NCBI GenBank assembly: GCA_900546225.1 | Contig: URBZ01000003.1 | Location: 1-64,000, forward strand | Length of the DNA stretch: 64,000 nt | Reading direction: 5' to 3' | Origin: an uncultured Rickettsiales bacterium | Lineage (GTDB): Bacteria > Pseudomonadota > Alphaproteobacteria > Rs-D84 | Shown here: positions 1-9,087 of the stretch, in pieces | Numbering within the stretch: position 1 is the stretch's first letter | Layout: every line of letters begins with the position of its first letter | The notes under the pieces: generated by a model | What the model saw: only the letters and a program-made list of their open reading frames with translations | What the model was told of the DNA's origin: nothing | The model's database searches: none | Program-made: the position numbers and the translations under genes

Positions 1-95
1 GAAGCAATCCAGTGAATAAAAAAGTGCGCCGATGGCGCGGCTTTATTTACTGGATCGCCGCGCTGCGCTATGCTTGCTCGCAATGACAAAAGAGC
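1..95. repeat. Dispersed modular repeat, copy A
   Basis: Edge-truncated copy of the intergenic repeat family. It starts with the end of a GAAGCAATCCAGT module (1-13), continues with a GTGCGCC/GGCGC hairpin near 24-39, and ends with an inverted copy of the ACTGGAT...CTCGCAATGAC module (about 48-87). It lies downstream of the minus-strand gene at 170-2443. The remaining bases up to 131 show no gene. Confidence 0.75.
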
Positions 96-131
96 GTACT
101 CGTTATTCTAAAACCATATCACTTTGTCACT

Positions 132-158
132 AAAAAACGCGCCGATGGCGCGTTTTTT
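132..158 (-). terminator. Intrinsic terminator of the 170-2443 gene
   Basis: Stem CGCGCC/GGCGCG with loop GAT, flanked by six A and six T, so it can terminate on either strand. It lies 12 bases past the stop codon of the minus-strand gene. Confidence 0.85.
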
Positions 159-169
159 ATTGTCTGGGG

Positions 170-2443
170 TTATTTTGATTCTGTTTTTTGCTGGCGCGCA
201 TTCAGATTATCTGAGGCCAGTCGAATTTGTATATTCAAACGGCTCAGACATTCTTGAAATACCTTGCGACCCTGAACCTCTTTCACCACGCTGCAATTCG
301 CGATTTGATCATCAACCTTGACATACGGCAAACCACTTTCTGGGGTGGACTTGGTATTCGCCGTCAAACCAGTGGAAATGGAAGAGTTACTGACCACGAC
401 ACTGATATCATTCGCCAACTGTTTGCGCAATTCTGTTGTGATATTTGTGCCACCATTTGACGAGTTGTAAATGGTGTCATAATTTCTGCGCAGGCATGTG
501 AATACCTCTGTGGTGGTGTCCATATTGCCGCAATTATTTGTGCCCGCCAGATAGATGTTTTTATCACCCGTATTGCCAGACGTGTACGTGCCACCATCAG
601 ACGTTGTGCCAGCCCCCGCGGCCTGTAATTTAGTGGTCAAAATTGCCTTTTCCAGTTGGGTTTTCAGGCGGCGCATCGTCGCGTCCAGATAATCATACTG
701 TGCCTTTATCTGTTGCGTCATAATTGTTGTTTTTAACGCAATGACGTCTTTCATTTCCTGTTTGTCGGCAGCCACAGATGAATTTTCTGTTTTGCCAATA
801 TTGTACACATGCGTTGTGCACATTGCGTACTGTGGCAGAATATAATCGCACGTTGTGGCGTTTGCATCCGCAGACAGCGACGTGCCGGTTGCGTCTAGTT
901 TCGCGCACATCTTGGCCGGAATTGTTTTCAGGGTTGCGTGTTTCTGCAAATCCTGTAAATTATCGCCAACCTGACAAAAGATTACGCCATTATTTTCTGG
1001 TGTTTTGTCGCCAGTGAATGCGGCGGGCGCATCTTGCTCAATAATGCGTTCCAGTGTTTCAATATCAATCGTTGCCTGTTTTTTGCGATTACGGAACAAG
1101 GTGGAGTTATCCAAGGCCTCGGACGCACAACCAACGCGGATTGATTGACTTTCGTCACCTTCGGCAATATTCAGCCATTCACGACGAACATCTTCGGTAT
1201 TGGTCAGCATTCGCACCAACTGGCACCCACCGTCGGACATAGGCACAACCTGACCCACACGGCAAGATTTATTATTCCCCAGAACACCTGTTGAAATTGT
1301 TTTTGTACAAGGCACTTGCTTATCTAATTTTGTATCATATCTGACACATGCCCCATCATCTATGATACCAGTATCTATTGTCGCGACAGACACACCATTC
1401 ACGCAATTATCTGCGGTATAGTGCATAACCTGACCTGCACTGCACATATATTGTGCCCACGCATTACACGTGCCGTTCAGCATCATGTAAATATCGGAAA
1501 TATCAACACCAACCGATTGTGCCAGAATCAAGGCATCATAAACCTCGTCCAAGACAGCATTATACGGTTCAAAGAAATTCATTGCGCGTTGCTTGAACGC
1601 CTTGACCCGATGCGGGCCGGTGCAATTATTGCCCGATGTATCGCACCCAGCGTATGTAAAGGCATCTTGCATTGTTTTCTCTAACGCCTTCATCTGGGTT
1701 TCAGAATTTTCAATTTTTTCGTAAATCTGACCCGTGATTTGTTCGCGCGCCAATGTATCCGCCGACACGCCCGCCGCGGCCGCCGCATTTTGCGCCGCCG
1801 TCAGGCCATTATCGGGCGCAGCAACCGTGTCAGACACGGACGATGTTGTCGCGGTTTGCGATGCCGCCTGTGCCGCTGCAAATTGTTCCTGTTGCTGGGC
1901 CAGCGCACTCTGTAATTGTGCGACTGTTTCGGCGTTTTGCTGCGCCATTGTTTGCTGCATCTGTTGCATCTGGGCCTGCATCGCCTGTAATTGTTGGGCG
2001 TTTTGTTGTGCCGCCGCATTTGCTGCGGCCGTTTGTGCCGCCGCGTTTTGGGCATTTACCTTGGCCGTGGAATTGGCGACCAGTTGCGCCGCAATATAAG
2101 AAACCAAATCGCTGCCGTATTGCTGGCATGCCTCGTTCGATCGAACACAGCCATCGACAATAGACGTTGCGACATTCATATCGGTACAACCGCCCGATGC
2201 ACATTTCGGCTGGGCACAGCGCAAAACAATCGCGTTGCAATTACCGAAATCCGCAGGGGCCGCATCGCCCGACGTGGCCGCACGGCTGTTCATCAATGTA
2301 TTCCAAGTGTTATTGTTCACCGCCCCAGAATTGCCGTTATACGCGGTCAAATTATTACCACGGGTTGATGCAACAACGGCCAACGCCGCGTCCGCAGACA
2401 CCAGCGACAAGGCCACCAACAAAAATCTTGCTATGGGTTTCAT
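170..2443 (-). CDS. Large secreted Ala/Gln-rich coiled-coil protein, function unknown
   Basis: Predicted 757-residue exported protein. The ATG at 2443 is chosen because it gives a clean signal peptide (MKPIARFLLVALSLVSADAALA) behind an AGAGAG ribosome site; longer in-frame starts would run into the opposing gene. After the signal comes a cysteine-containing segment (CNAIVLRCAQPKC, GGCTDMN, DGCVRSNEAC), then an Ala/Gln-rich stretch around residues 125-200 that looks like a coiled coil, and a long cysteine-bearing C-terminal half. I recognise no enzyme domain. A periplasmic or surface role is inferred from the signal peptide and the cysteine pairs. Its layout resembles the other large cysteine-rich protein at 4371-7538, and both may belong to an envelope or secretion apparatus. 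Confidence 0.8.
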   Translation of the reverse strand: MKPIARFLLVALSLVSADAALAVVASTRGNNLTAYNGNSGAVNNNTWNTLMNSRAATSGDAAPADFGNCNAIVLRCAQPKCASGGCTDMNVATSIVDGCVRSNEACQQYGSDLVSYIAAQLVANSTAKVNAQNAAAQTAAANAAAQQNAQQLQAMQAQMQQMQQTMAQQNAETVAQLQSALAQQQEQFAAAQAASQTATTSSVSDTVAAPDNGLTAAQNAAAAAGVSADTLAREQITGQIYEKIENSETQMKALEKTMQDAFTYAGCDTSGNNCTGPHRVKAFKQRAMNFFEPYNAVLDEVYDALILAQSVGVDISDIYMMLNGTCNAWAQYMCSAGQVMHYTADNCVNGVSVATIDTGIIDDGACVRYDTKLDKQVPCTKTISTGVLGNNKSCRVGQVVPMSDGGCQLVRMLTNTEDVRREWLNIAEGDESQSIRVGCASEALDNSTLFRNRKKQATIDIETLERIIEQDAPAAFTGDKTPENNGVIFCQVGDNLQDLQKHATLKTIPAKMCAKLDATGTSLSADANATTCDYILPQYAMCTTHVYNIGKTENSSVAADKQEMKDVIALKTTIMTQQIKAQYDYLDATMRRLKTQLEKAILTTKLQAAGAGTTSDGGTYTSGNTGDKNIYLAGTNNCGNMDTTTEVFTCLRRNYDTIYNSSNGGTNITTELRKQLANDISVVVSNSSISTGLTANTKSTPESGLPYVKVDDQIANCSVVKEVQGRKVFQECLSRLNIQIRLASDNLNARQQKTESK

Positions 2444-2538
2444 ACTCTCTCTGTTATGCATAATTTTAACATAAAAACCACGCACTGGAAAGATAAAAAA
2501 CACATTTGCGCGCAATTTTTGGTGCGACCTAAACATTG

Positions 2539-2566
2539 TTGACAAAATAATTATTTTGTATATGAT
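2539..2566 (+). promoter_or_regulatory. Promoter of the LRR/kinase-like gene, leaderless geometry
   Basis: Consensus TTGACA at 2539-2544, a 16-base spacer and TATGAT at 2561-2566. Seven bases separate the -10 box from ATG 2574, so the transcript should begin at or next to the start codon. Confidence 0.7.
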
Positions 2567-2573
2567 GCAAGAC

Positions 2574-4331
2574 ATGATTATTTCAAACGGGATTCTTTTA
2601 TCGGTGGCAAATGATGATTTAACCGCCGATGGCGCATTATGCGTGCCCGACGGCGTTCGCCGCATTGGTGCGCGCGTGGGGTGCAATATGCCACGTATGC
2701 GCGCACTGTCATTACCTGACACATTGGTAAAAATTGGCAACGGGGCGTTTTGTTACAACCACAATTTGGAATCGATAAAATTTGGCGCAGGCGTCAAAAA
2801 AATTCCCAATGGCGCGCTGGTCGGGGGCAGTTTTTTGCGCACGATTACGATACCCCGCACGTGGACGAACCTGGACAATACGGTTGAACACCTGTTGGCA
2901 GACAAATGCACCGTTGTGCGCGATATGGGTAATGACACGCTGCAAACATTTCCGCTGTTTCGACACGGGGACAGATTTTTTTATGAACAATCACGGCGCG
3001 ATATTTGCGGAATCACAATATATAATTTGTTATTGCCACGGTTTGACGACAACGGTATATCTGGCGCGGCGCGCGTGGCGGTGCACACCGGACGCAGCAC
3101 ATTTATCGAACCAACGCTGGACGCGGCGATTGACGACGCACGACGCAAGAAAATTATGAATGAATTTCAATATGCATTATGGAAAAACAGGGTTCAACGC
3201 ACAAAAAAGACCAAATTTGACGAAGATATTGACGACGTAATTCTGGGGGCGGCGTACAGAACTTTGCATGGCCAGTCACGCGTCAATGCCGCCACGCGCG
3301 CCATGATGCGCGGGTGGGCCGACCGCATTCCGCAGATGTCCGCCGATATTATGGCATTTATAAAAAAATACCCTTTGCGGCACGACCTGTATGAATTACA
3401 GGGAATAAATTTTGATAAAATGATGCAAATTGTTGCACCGATAGCACATGGCGCGATGAAAAAATCTGCGACCCGCCGGTTAAAGCACGCACCAGTTGAT
3501 GCCGACGAAATGGACGCAATGGCGTTGGCGGGATATCAAAACCCAGGGGCATTTCCATACGAATGGTTGCAACAGATTCCGCGCGATAAACGTGGGGCAG
3601 CAACCGCGCGTCTGCACAAGATATTCAAAAACGCCGCAATAAAATCGTACTGCGCCGACACACCTGACGCATGCAATCGCATGATGCCCGCAATGGACGA
3701 TTTGGAACAGAAAATGTCGCGCGTGCTGAAACAGCCGGTTGAAATTATGTATGTCGGGGGCGGATGTTTTGGTAAAACGCATATGATTTTTGTTGGCAAT
3801 GCGCCGGCGCACATTCTGAAAACATATCACAGCGATTGCGAACACGGATTTTTTACCGCATGGGCACACGATACAGAATTACAAAATTCTTTCTTGCTGT
3901 CGGGACGCAAGTATCATGGCGATGTGCATTGGCGTCAGATTGAAACCGCAGGCATCAGTATTCAACGTGGCGAACGATATCTGATATGCAAACTGGCCGA
4001 AGGGCCACATAATGCGGTGCCCGATGCACCATACGAACATTTCAAGTGGTATAACCTGCGTGATCATTCTGATAATTGCATTGGCAATACATTGGTGGAC
4101 TGTGGCGCGTTGGAGGTTTTGCCAAATTTCCAAACCCGCCCATATATGCGCAAGATTATCAATACGGTTCTGTATCGACCATTTAATGAACTGAATATGA
4201 TTCAGAAAAAATATAACGCCGAACAAATTCGCACGGCGGTTGAGTTTATGAACGCCCGTATGACCCCAAGCACCATAAAACGCGATGAAATCTGTCGTAA
4301 ATTACAGTTTTTGTCACAGCATGTAAAGTAA
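2574..4331 (+). CDS. Leucine-rich-repeat protein with APH/choline-kinase-like C-terminus
   Basis: 585 residues from ATG 2574; upstream in-frame ATGs at 2562 and 2565 overlap the -10 box and are unlikely starts. Residues about 20-110 show BspA-type LRR_5 repeats (LPDTLVKIGNGAF, IKFGAGVKKIPNGAL). The C-terminal third has kinase-like marks: a glycine-rich GGGCFGKTH near residue 395, a lysine in ILKTYH near 411, the Brenner-type signature HSDNCIGN (H-x-D-x4-N) near 497, and VDCG about ten residues on in the DFG position. This order and spacing match the aminoglycoside phosphotransferase/choline kinase fold. There is no signal peptide, so the protein is cytosolic or exported by a non-Sec route. 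An effector that phosphorylates a host or competitor target is speculation; small-molecule phosphorylation is equally possible. Confidence 0.6.
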   Translation: MIISNGILLSVANDDLTADGALCVPDGVRRIGARVGCNMPRMRALSLPDTLVKIGNGAFCYNHNLESIKFGAGVKKIPNGALVGGSFLRTITIPRTWTNLDNTVEHLLADKCTVVRDMGNDTLQTFPLFRHGDRFFYEQSRRDICGITIYNLLLPRFDDNGISGAARVAVHTGRSTFIEPTLDAAIDDARRKKIMNEFQYALWKNRVQRTKKTKFDEDIDDVILGAAYRTLHGQSRVNAATRAMMRGWADRIPQMSADIMAFIKKYPLRHDLYELQGINFDKMMQIVAPIAHGAMKKSATRRLKHAPVDADEMDAMALAGYQNPGAFPYEWLQQIPRDKRGAATARLHKIFKNAAIKSYCADTPDACNRMMPAMDDLEQKMSRVLKQPVEIMYVGGGCFGKTHMIFVGNAPAHILKTYHSDCEHGFFTAWAHDTELQNSFLLSGRKYHGDVHWRQIETAGISIQRGERYLICKLAEGPHNAVPDAPYEHFKWYNLRDHSDNCIGNTLVDCGALEVLPNFQTRPYMRKIINTVLYRPFNELNMIQKKYNAEQIRTAVEFMNARMTPSTIKRDEICRKLQFLSQHVK

Positions 4332-4343
4332 CACAACAAAATT

Positions 4344-4369
4344 AAAAACGCCCCGTGTGGGGCGTTTTT
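4344..4369. terminator. Bidirectional terminator between convergent genes
   Basis: Stem ACGCCCC/GGGGCGT with a GTGT loop, A-rich on the left and T5 on the right. It serves the gene ending at 4331 and the opposing gene ending at 4371. Confidence 0.85.
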
Positions 4370-4370
4370 G

Positions 4371-7300
4371 TTATTCAATGCTGGTGGTAATGATATCACC
4401 GTATGTGCCGGCTTCGTCCCCGCCAACATAGCAACTGATATGTTTACCAACGCTGTTCATCCATTCATTGTACGCGGCCTTTTGCGCGGCGTCCATATTC
4501 GAATCCTGAATGTCGCGTGTTGCGCGATTCAACAGGAATGCACCCGCCGTACCAACAGCCACCGCACCAACGGTTGAACCAATCCATGTCTTGCTCTGTG
4601 CGCCGGACTTGTTACCAGATGTGCTGGCCAAATCCGCCTGAGTTTCGCATGCAGCACTCAACTGATCCAACGCAGTGTTGTAATCCTCACATTTCTTCTT
4701 GTTTTCGTTACCTGACTCATCTTTACCAGTACAACTATTGCCCAGCACTGAGAATGCCGACGAAACCGAGTTCCGTGTCTTCAATGCAACATTTAACTGT
4801 GATGCAAAACTGATTGCTGCTTCTGCCTTAATTTGGTATGTCGATTTGTCAAATTCAGCGTCTGTTGTCTTTACCTTGGCATCTTTCGCGTACCCTTGGC
4901 ACAATTTGAGCGCCTTTTCAGATGTGTTCTGATTGTCTGAAACCTTGTTCAGGCCGGTCAGTTTGCCGAATGCAGAACCATCTTGCAAACTTGCGCCCAG
5001 ATATGCGCCACCAACCGTGCCGCCCAATGCGCCCAGCACAGTCATCCATGTGCGGGTACGTTTCTGGGACGCTTCTTTGTCTGCGGTTGCGTCATCAGCA
5101 ACGGCGTTGGCGATTTCTTCCAATTCAGAATTTGGAATCCAACTGCCGCATGTGAAACTGTCGCCGACGGCAAAATATGCGGTTGACCAATTTGTGCCGT
5201 TCTGCAATTTTTCCTGAATGCGTTTGTCATCAGATTGCAGCGTTACACGCACGCGGCAGAACGAGCCATACAAATCGTTGCTGGCCACAAACTGGTTTGC
5301 TTTCAGACCATTGACAGTGTATGTCTTGGGCACTTTGGTGGATTTCAATTTAACCCACATATATGTGCCACCTGTGTCCTTGGCCCCCATGACGCCGCCC
5401 TGATTGCTGGACAGACACATGTTCTGTTCCTTGGTCAATTTGGCGTTGTATTTTGCCTGTGCTTCTTTTTCGATGTCATAAATCAAATCTTTGAACAAAG
5501 ACGATGCCGCCTGTGTTTGCAGATACGTTGTGTAAGAAACCATAACTGGTGTGTCGTACACATTGCCGTTTTCATCAACGGTGTTGCAAACGCCTTGGTC
5601 GCCGTTTTCGGCCGTGCAGATGGCATTGCCGTTTTCATCGTATGACGGGACGCTTTTCTTATCCGCGGTCACCGATGTTGCACTGCCCGCATCAAGCCAG
5701 CCACCACGTACGGATGTTGCATCAGACCATGCGCCCGTGCCAGATTTGTTCTGAATCTTTAATTTACTCTGTTCGATTGCCAAATGCTGTTCGCACACAG
5801 ATGCGTTTTTGACCGTATCTAAGCACAATCCCAACACAACCGTGTAATCCAAGACACCACTAACCTTGTTCATTAAGTTATCAAATGAAGGGTCGTTGGT
5901 GTTGGTCAGGTTGGAATAGATATCTGTACGATAACGATAGCAATTTACGTAATCTGGGCCACACATTGCCTTGACACAACTGGTCGCGACGGACTGGCAC
6001 TGCTTTCTCATTTGGGCAATGGCCGCATCGCTGTACGTGTTTGCCAATGTCGCATTCAGGGACGCAATCACGCCGATTGGGTCGGTACCGCCCGCCTGAT
6101 ATTTTGGGAACAGCGTATCAAATGCATCAGTATTGATGTATGCATATGAATATGTGCCGGTTGTATTTGGATTTGCCGCCGCATACTTGCAATACAGGTC
6201 AGTATTCACAACCGCCGCACAACCGGTCTTGATTTCATCATAACTGACCGAATTGTTGATGGATTTAACAGTCTTGATGTCATTATAACTGACCGAATTG
6301 TTGATGGATTTATCAGTTGCACCAAACACCTGAGAATAGCATGCCGCGCCGTTACCGCCACCACATACACGCATTGCGCATGTTTTGATTGTATCAGCGC
6401 ACTTTTGCTTTGCACTGGTATCAAATTTTTCAACCAAATCCGTGATTTTTGCCTTCATCGCGGTGTTCATGCGTGCAGCATACGCTTCGTCACAAACCCT
6501 TTCCTGATTGACGGCATCTTTTAACTGGGACGCAGTTGGCATTGCGCCATTGCCCAAGAATGTGGCATAGCAGTATTTATTTGCACCAACGGTGTCCATG
6601 CAAGAATTTTTAATGTATGTCTCAATGGCAGATTTGCTGACCGGGTCGGCAGCAGTTGTTGATGCGCCCGTTGTCGCGTCGGCATTGCCACTGTTGATAC
6701 CATCAACCTGCGCAATCGTCTGGGCTGATGCGTTTTCGTAACATTTGTATGGGTTTGTTGCGCACGCGTTCAAGATACATTGATCAACGACCTTGTAACA
6801 TGTGGACACGGCGTTGATTGCCGCCAATGCCGCCCCCTCTGATATCATTTGACCTATACGGCTGGTCGCCGCAGGGGTCGTTGTGGTTGTCGTTGAACCG
6901 AACAATTCGATTTTGCCATCGGATTGGCAACGCGCCAATGTGGAATCGCAGAACACCATCTGCTTTTTGAATTCGGTATTTGTTGTGCACAATTCAAAGT
7001 CCGCACCACAAACGTTTTCTTTCTTCAAACATGATGTATAACGCTTTACACAGTTTGATGTATCATATCTGTTTGAAATTGCTGCCCCATCAATCAACTG
7101 GCCCAATACACTGCCGTTGGTGGGGTATGTGTAATCTGTAACCTCGCCATACGTGTTCTTGGACGCGACGTTGGACAGTGCGGTTGTGTTTGATGTACCG
7201 AACAAGCTGGTAATTCCAGACGCGCTGCATTGTGCCAATGTGGACAGGCATTGTGGCATTTTCGCGTGGAACAGAACCTTGGTTGTGCATTCTTCGAATC

Positions 7301-7538
7301 CACTGCCACAGGCATCAGCCCCCTTGATACAAGAGGTATATGCATCGATACATTCGGCGTTAGCCAACAAATTCGACGTGGTTGTCGTTGACGTTGTTGT
7401 GCCCGTCACATACGTTGACATCGTCGGCATACGACGCGCCGCATTACCCATCACACTGGGGCGTGCAGTTGCCGCATATGCCGCAGGCAAACATGCCAAA
7501 ATCGCCACAAAACTGATAGATTTTTTCAGTAAAAACAT
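4371..7538 (-). CDS. Very large secreted cysteine-repeat protein, function unknown
   Basis: 1055 residues from ATG 7538, which has GGAG eight bases upstream; a GTG at 7547 overlaps that site and is less likely. The signal peptide ends in PAAYA. The N-terminal half carries repeated cysteine modules of the form C-x3-Y-T-S-C-x6-C-x4-E-x-C, followed by a linker ending in SLFG or ELFG. Later modules look like C-x6-C-x3-C (CADTIKTCAMRVC, CQSVATSCVKAMC). The C-terminal part has two Gly/Ala-rich hydrophobic segments (VLGALGGTVGGAYLGASL; VGAVAVGTAGAFLL), which could span a membrane. I recognise no family. The periodic cysteines suggest a disulfide-stabilised envelope protein. It contains a recent 15-residue tandem duplication, described separately. 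Confidence 0.8.
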   Translation of the reverse strand: MFLLKKSISFVAILACLPAAYAATARPSVMGNAARRMPTMSTYVTGTTTSTTTTSNLLANAECIDAYTSCIKGADACGSGFEECTTKVLFHAKMPQCLSTLAQCSASGITSLFGTSNTTALSNVASKNTYGEVTDYTYPTNGSVLGQLIDGAAISNRYDTSNCVKRYTSCLKKENVCGADFELCTTNTEFKKQMVFCDSTLARCQSDGKIELFGSTTTTTTPAATSRIGQMISEGAALAAINAVSTCYKVVDQCILNACATNPYKCYENASAQTIAQVDGINSGNADATTGASTTAADPVSKSAIETYIKNSCMDTVGANKYCYATFLGNGAMPTASQLKDAVNQERVCDEAYAARMNTAMKAKITDLVEKFDTSAKQKCADTIKTCAMRVCGGGNGAACYSQVFGATDKSINNSVSYNDIKTVKSINNSVSYDEIKTGCAAVVNTDLYCKYAAANPNTTGTYSYAYINTDAFDTLFPKYQAGGTDPIGVIASLNATLANTYSDAAIAQMRKQCQSVATSCVKAMCGPDYVNCYRYRTDIYSNLTNTNDPSFDNLMNKVSGVLDYTVVLGLCLDTVKNASVCEQHLAIEQSKLKIQNKSGTGAWSDATSVRGGWLDAGSATSVTADKKSVPSYDENGNAICTAENGDQGVCNTVDENGNVYDTPVMVSYTTYLQTQAASSLFKDLIYDIEKEAQAKYNAKLTKEQNMCLSSNQGGVMGAKDTGGTYMWVKLKSTKVPKTYTVNGLKANQFVASNDLYGSFCRVRVTLQSDDKRIQEKLQNGTNWSTAYFAVGDSFTCGSWIPNSELEEIANAVADDATADKEASQKRTRTWMTVLGALGGTVGGAYLGASLQDGSAFGKLTGLNKVSDNQNTSEKALKLCQGYAKDAKVKTTDAEFDKSTYQIKAEAAISFASQLNVALKTRNSVSSAFSVLGNSCTGKDESGNENKKKCEDYNTALDQLSAACETQADLASTSGNKSGAQSKTWIGSTVGAVAVGTAGAFLLNRATRDIQDSNMDAAQKAAYNEWMNSVGKHISCYVGGDEAGTYGDIITTSIE
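6228..6317 (-). repeat. In-frame 45-bp tandem duplication inside the cysteine-repeat gene
   Basis: Two adjacent 45-base units, 6228-6272 and 6273-6317, differ at only a few positions. Each encodes about 15 residues containing NNSVSY(N/D)(D/E)IKT. The frame is preserved, as expected for slippage or unequal exchange. Confidence 0.85.
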
Positions 7539-7621
7539 TCTGTCCACTCCATTATTTATGATTTAGTATATCATAAATTCCCACATTGATAAAGAAAAAA
7601 CTAAGAAATCACAGGCAAAAA

Positions 7622-7650
7622 TCACGGGGGCGATGTGCCCCCGAATTTAT
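7622..7650 (-). terminator. Terminator of the pilV-like/rluD operon
   Basis: Stem CGGGGGC/GCCCCCG at 7625-7643, followed on the minus strand by a TGATTTTT tract. It is just past the stop codon at 7653. Confidence 0.65.
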
Positions 7651-7652
7651 TT

Positions 7653-8612
7653 TTACCCAATGTCGTCCAAAATACATTTCAGCGTTTCCATATCGTCTGG
7701 CAGGTGCGATTTGAAATGCACACGTTCGCCCGTGGTCGGATGATTGAATTCCAGATATTCGGCATGCAGCATCTGGCCGTTATGGTCACGCAAAAATTCC
7801 AGCAAATCTGGGTCACGGGTGCTGGCCAGCCGACCCGACGCGCGACCATAGACCGGATCACACAAGACCGGAAATCCGTGCGCCGACAGGTGGACACGTA
7901 TCTGGTGTGTGCGGCCGGTCAACAAATTACAACGAAATGCCGACACGCCCGCGCGTGGCCATACGGACATAACGTTTACCTGTGTATGGGCGGGCTTGCC
8001 CCCAGATTTGACCATTGTCATTTTCTGGCGGTTGCGTGATGAACGGGCGATGTTGCCAGTGATGTCTGCCCCCTCCCAATTTGGAATGCCCCAAACAAAT
8101 GCAACATAGCGACGCACCAAATCGTGGGCAGAAAATGTTTTTACCAACGCACGAAACGCCGCATCTGATTTTGCAAAGACCATGACGCCACTGGTATCTT
8201 TGTCCAAACGGTGCACAACCCCAGGGCGCGTATCCCCGCCCAATGTCGACAAATGACAATGTGCCAATATGTTTTGAACCAATGTGCCGGTCTTATTCCC
8301 CGCCGATGGGTACATAACAACCCCGCGTGGCTTATCAATGACGATTATGTCGTCGTCCTCGTAAATAATACCTAAATCAAAGTCCGACGATATATTGTCG
8401 GCGGCAATGTCTGATTTTGGTGCAGGAACGTCAACCGTTATAGTGTCCCCTGCACGCAGACGCGTTGCCGTACGGGCATCGCCACCATTTAATAAAATCT
8501 TGAAACGCTGAATTTCACTGCGCGAAAATTCTGGCATCTGGTCGGCCAAGAATTTGTCCAAGCGCAACCCCACACCGTCATCGGAAACTGTAAATGAACG
8601 AATATCAGACAT
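7653..8612 (-). CDS. rluD: RluD-family 23S rRNA pseudouridine synthase
   Basis: Predicted to convert uridines to pseudouridine in large-subunit rRNA. With the start at ATG 8612 (MSDIRSFTV) the protein has 319 residues, usual for the family. An N-terminal S4-type RNA-binding region (residues about 15-60, LDKFLADQMPEFSRSEIQ) is followed by the catalytic domain. HRLDKDTSG at residues 134-142 contains the catalytic aspartate (D137), and RTHQIRVHL is the conserved downstream motif. A longer in-frame start would overlap the preceding gene, whose stop is at 8620. It is the last gene of the minus-strand operon. RluD rather than RluC is inferred from the motifs and length. Confidence 0.88.
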   Translation of the reverse strand: MSDIRSFTVSDDGVGLRLDKFLADQMPEFSRSEIQRFKILLNGGDARTATRLRAGDTITVDVPAPKSDIAADNISSDFDLGIIYEDDDIIVIDKPRGVVMYPSAGNKTGTLVQNILAHCHLSTLGGDTRPGVVHRLDKDTSGVMVFAKSDAAFRALVKTFSAHDLVRRYVAFVWGIPNWEGADITGNIARSSRNRQKMTMVKSGGKPAHTQVNVMSVWPRAGVSAFRCNLLTGRTHQIRVHLSAHGFPVLCDPVYGRASGRLASTRDPDLLEFLRDHNGQMLHAEYLEFNHPTTGERVHFKSHLPDDMETLKCILDDIG

Positions 8613-8619
8613 TACAAAC

Positions 8620-9087
8620 CTATTTATATTCTGACCAATCACGACCACGCGTACAACGCGATAAATCAATAGACAATTCGCGTGCATCGGCGGTGACTGG
8701 GCACGTTAACATACCAGTACTGACCGATTGGTCGGCGTCGCGCGCGGCATTACGATATGTGAATTTTATTTCTGTTGGTGGATACACGCATGCAATCTGC
8801 AATGTGCCATCGGTTGCACCGTTTGCCCCCAGCCATACGCGCACACCATACCCCAATCCATAGCAAGGGAAACCGTCCAAGTAATACAAAACCAATCCTG
8901 AACGCCCAACCAACGATTTATCAATTTTGAACCGACCTGTGTACTGGCGCAGGGTCAGACCGGTCAACGCCTCCCAATCTGCGCTGGTGGAAAAAACGCT
9001 GACACGTTTAACGACCGGCTGGTCATCGGCGTACGACGCACCCATCAACATAATTGCAGACATCACCGCCAGCGCAAATTTTTTCAT
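8620..9087 (-). CDS. Small secreted protein, function unknown
   Basis: 155 residues with a clear signal peptide (MKKFALAVMSAIMLMGASYA) and a mature part starting DDQPVVKRV. Four cysteines in the mature part (in FPCYG, IACVYP, LTCPVT and SRCTRG) could form two disulfides. No domain is recognised. Its ATG overlaps the stop of the preceding DUF3426 gene by four bases and its stop lies eight bases before the rluD start, so it is translationally embedded in the pilin operon. It may be a periplasmic accessory to the pilus-like proteins, but that rests only on location. Confidence 0.75.
   Translation of the reverse strand: MKKFALAVMSAIMLMGASYADDQPVVKRVSVFSTSADWEALTGLTLRQYTGRFKIDKSLVGRSGLVLYYLDGFPCYGLGYGVRVWLGANGATDGTLQIACVYPPTEIKFTYRNAARDADQSVSTGMLTCPVTADARELSIDLSRCTRGRDWSEYK

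Noticed and set aside
1734..2099. Plus-strand frame rich in Ala/Cys within the first large gene
   Set aside because: It is the complement of the Gln/Ala-rich coding stretch and lacks a ribosome site.
2562..2573. Earlier in-frame ATG codons of the LRR/kinase-like gene
   Set aside because: They overlap the -10 box of the only good promoter and could not be transcribed from it.
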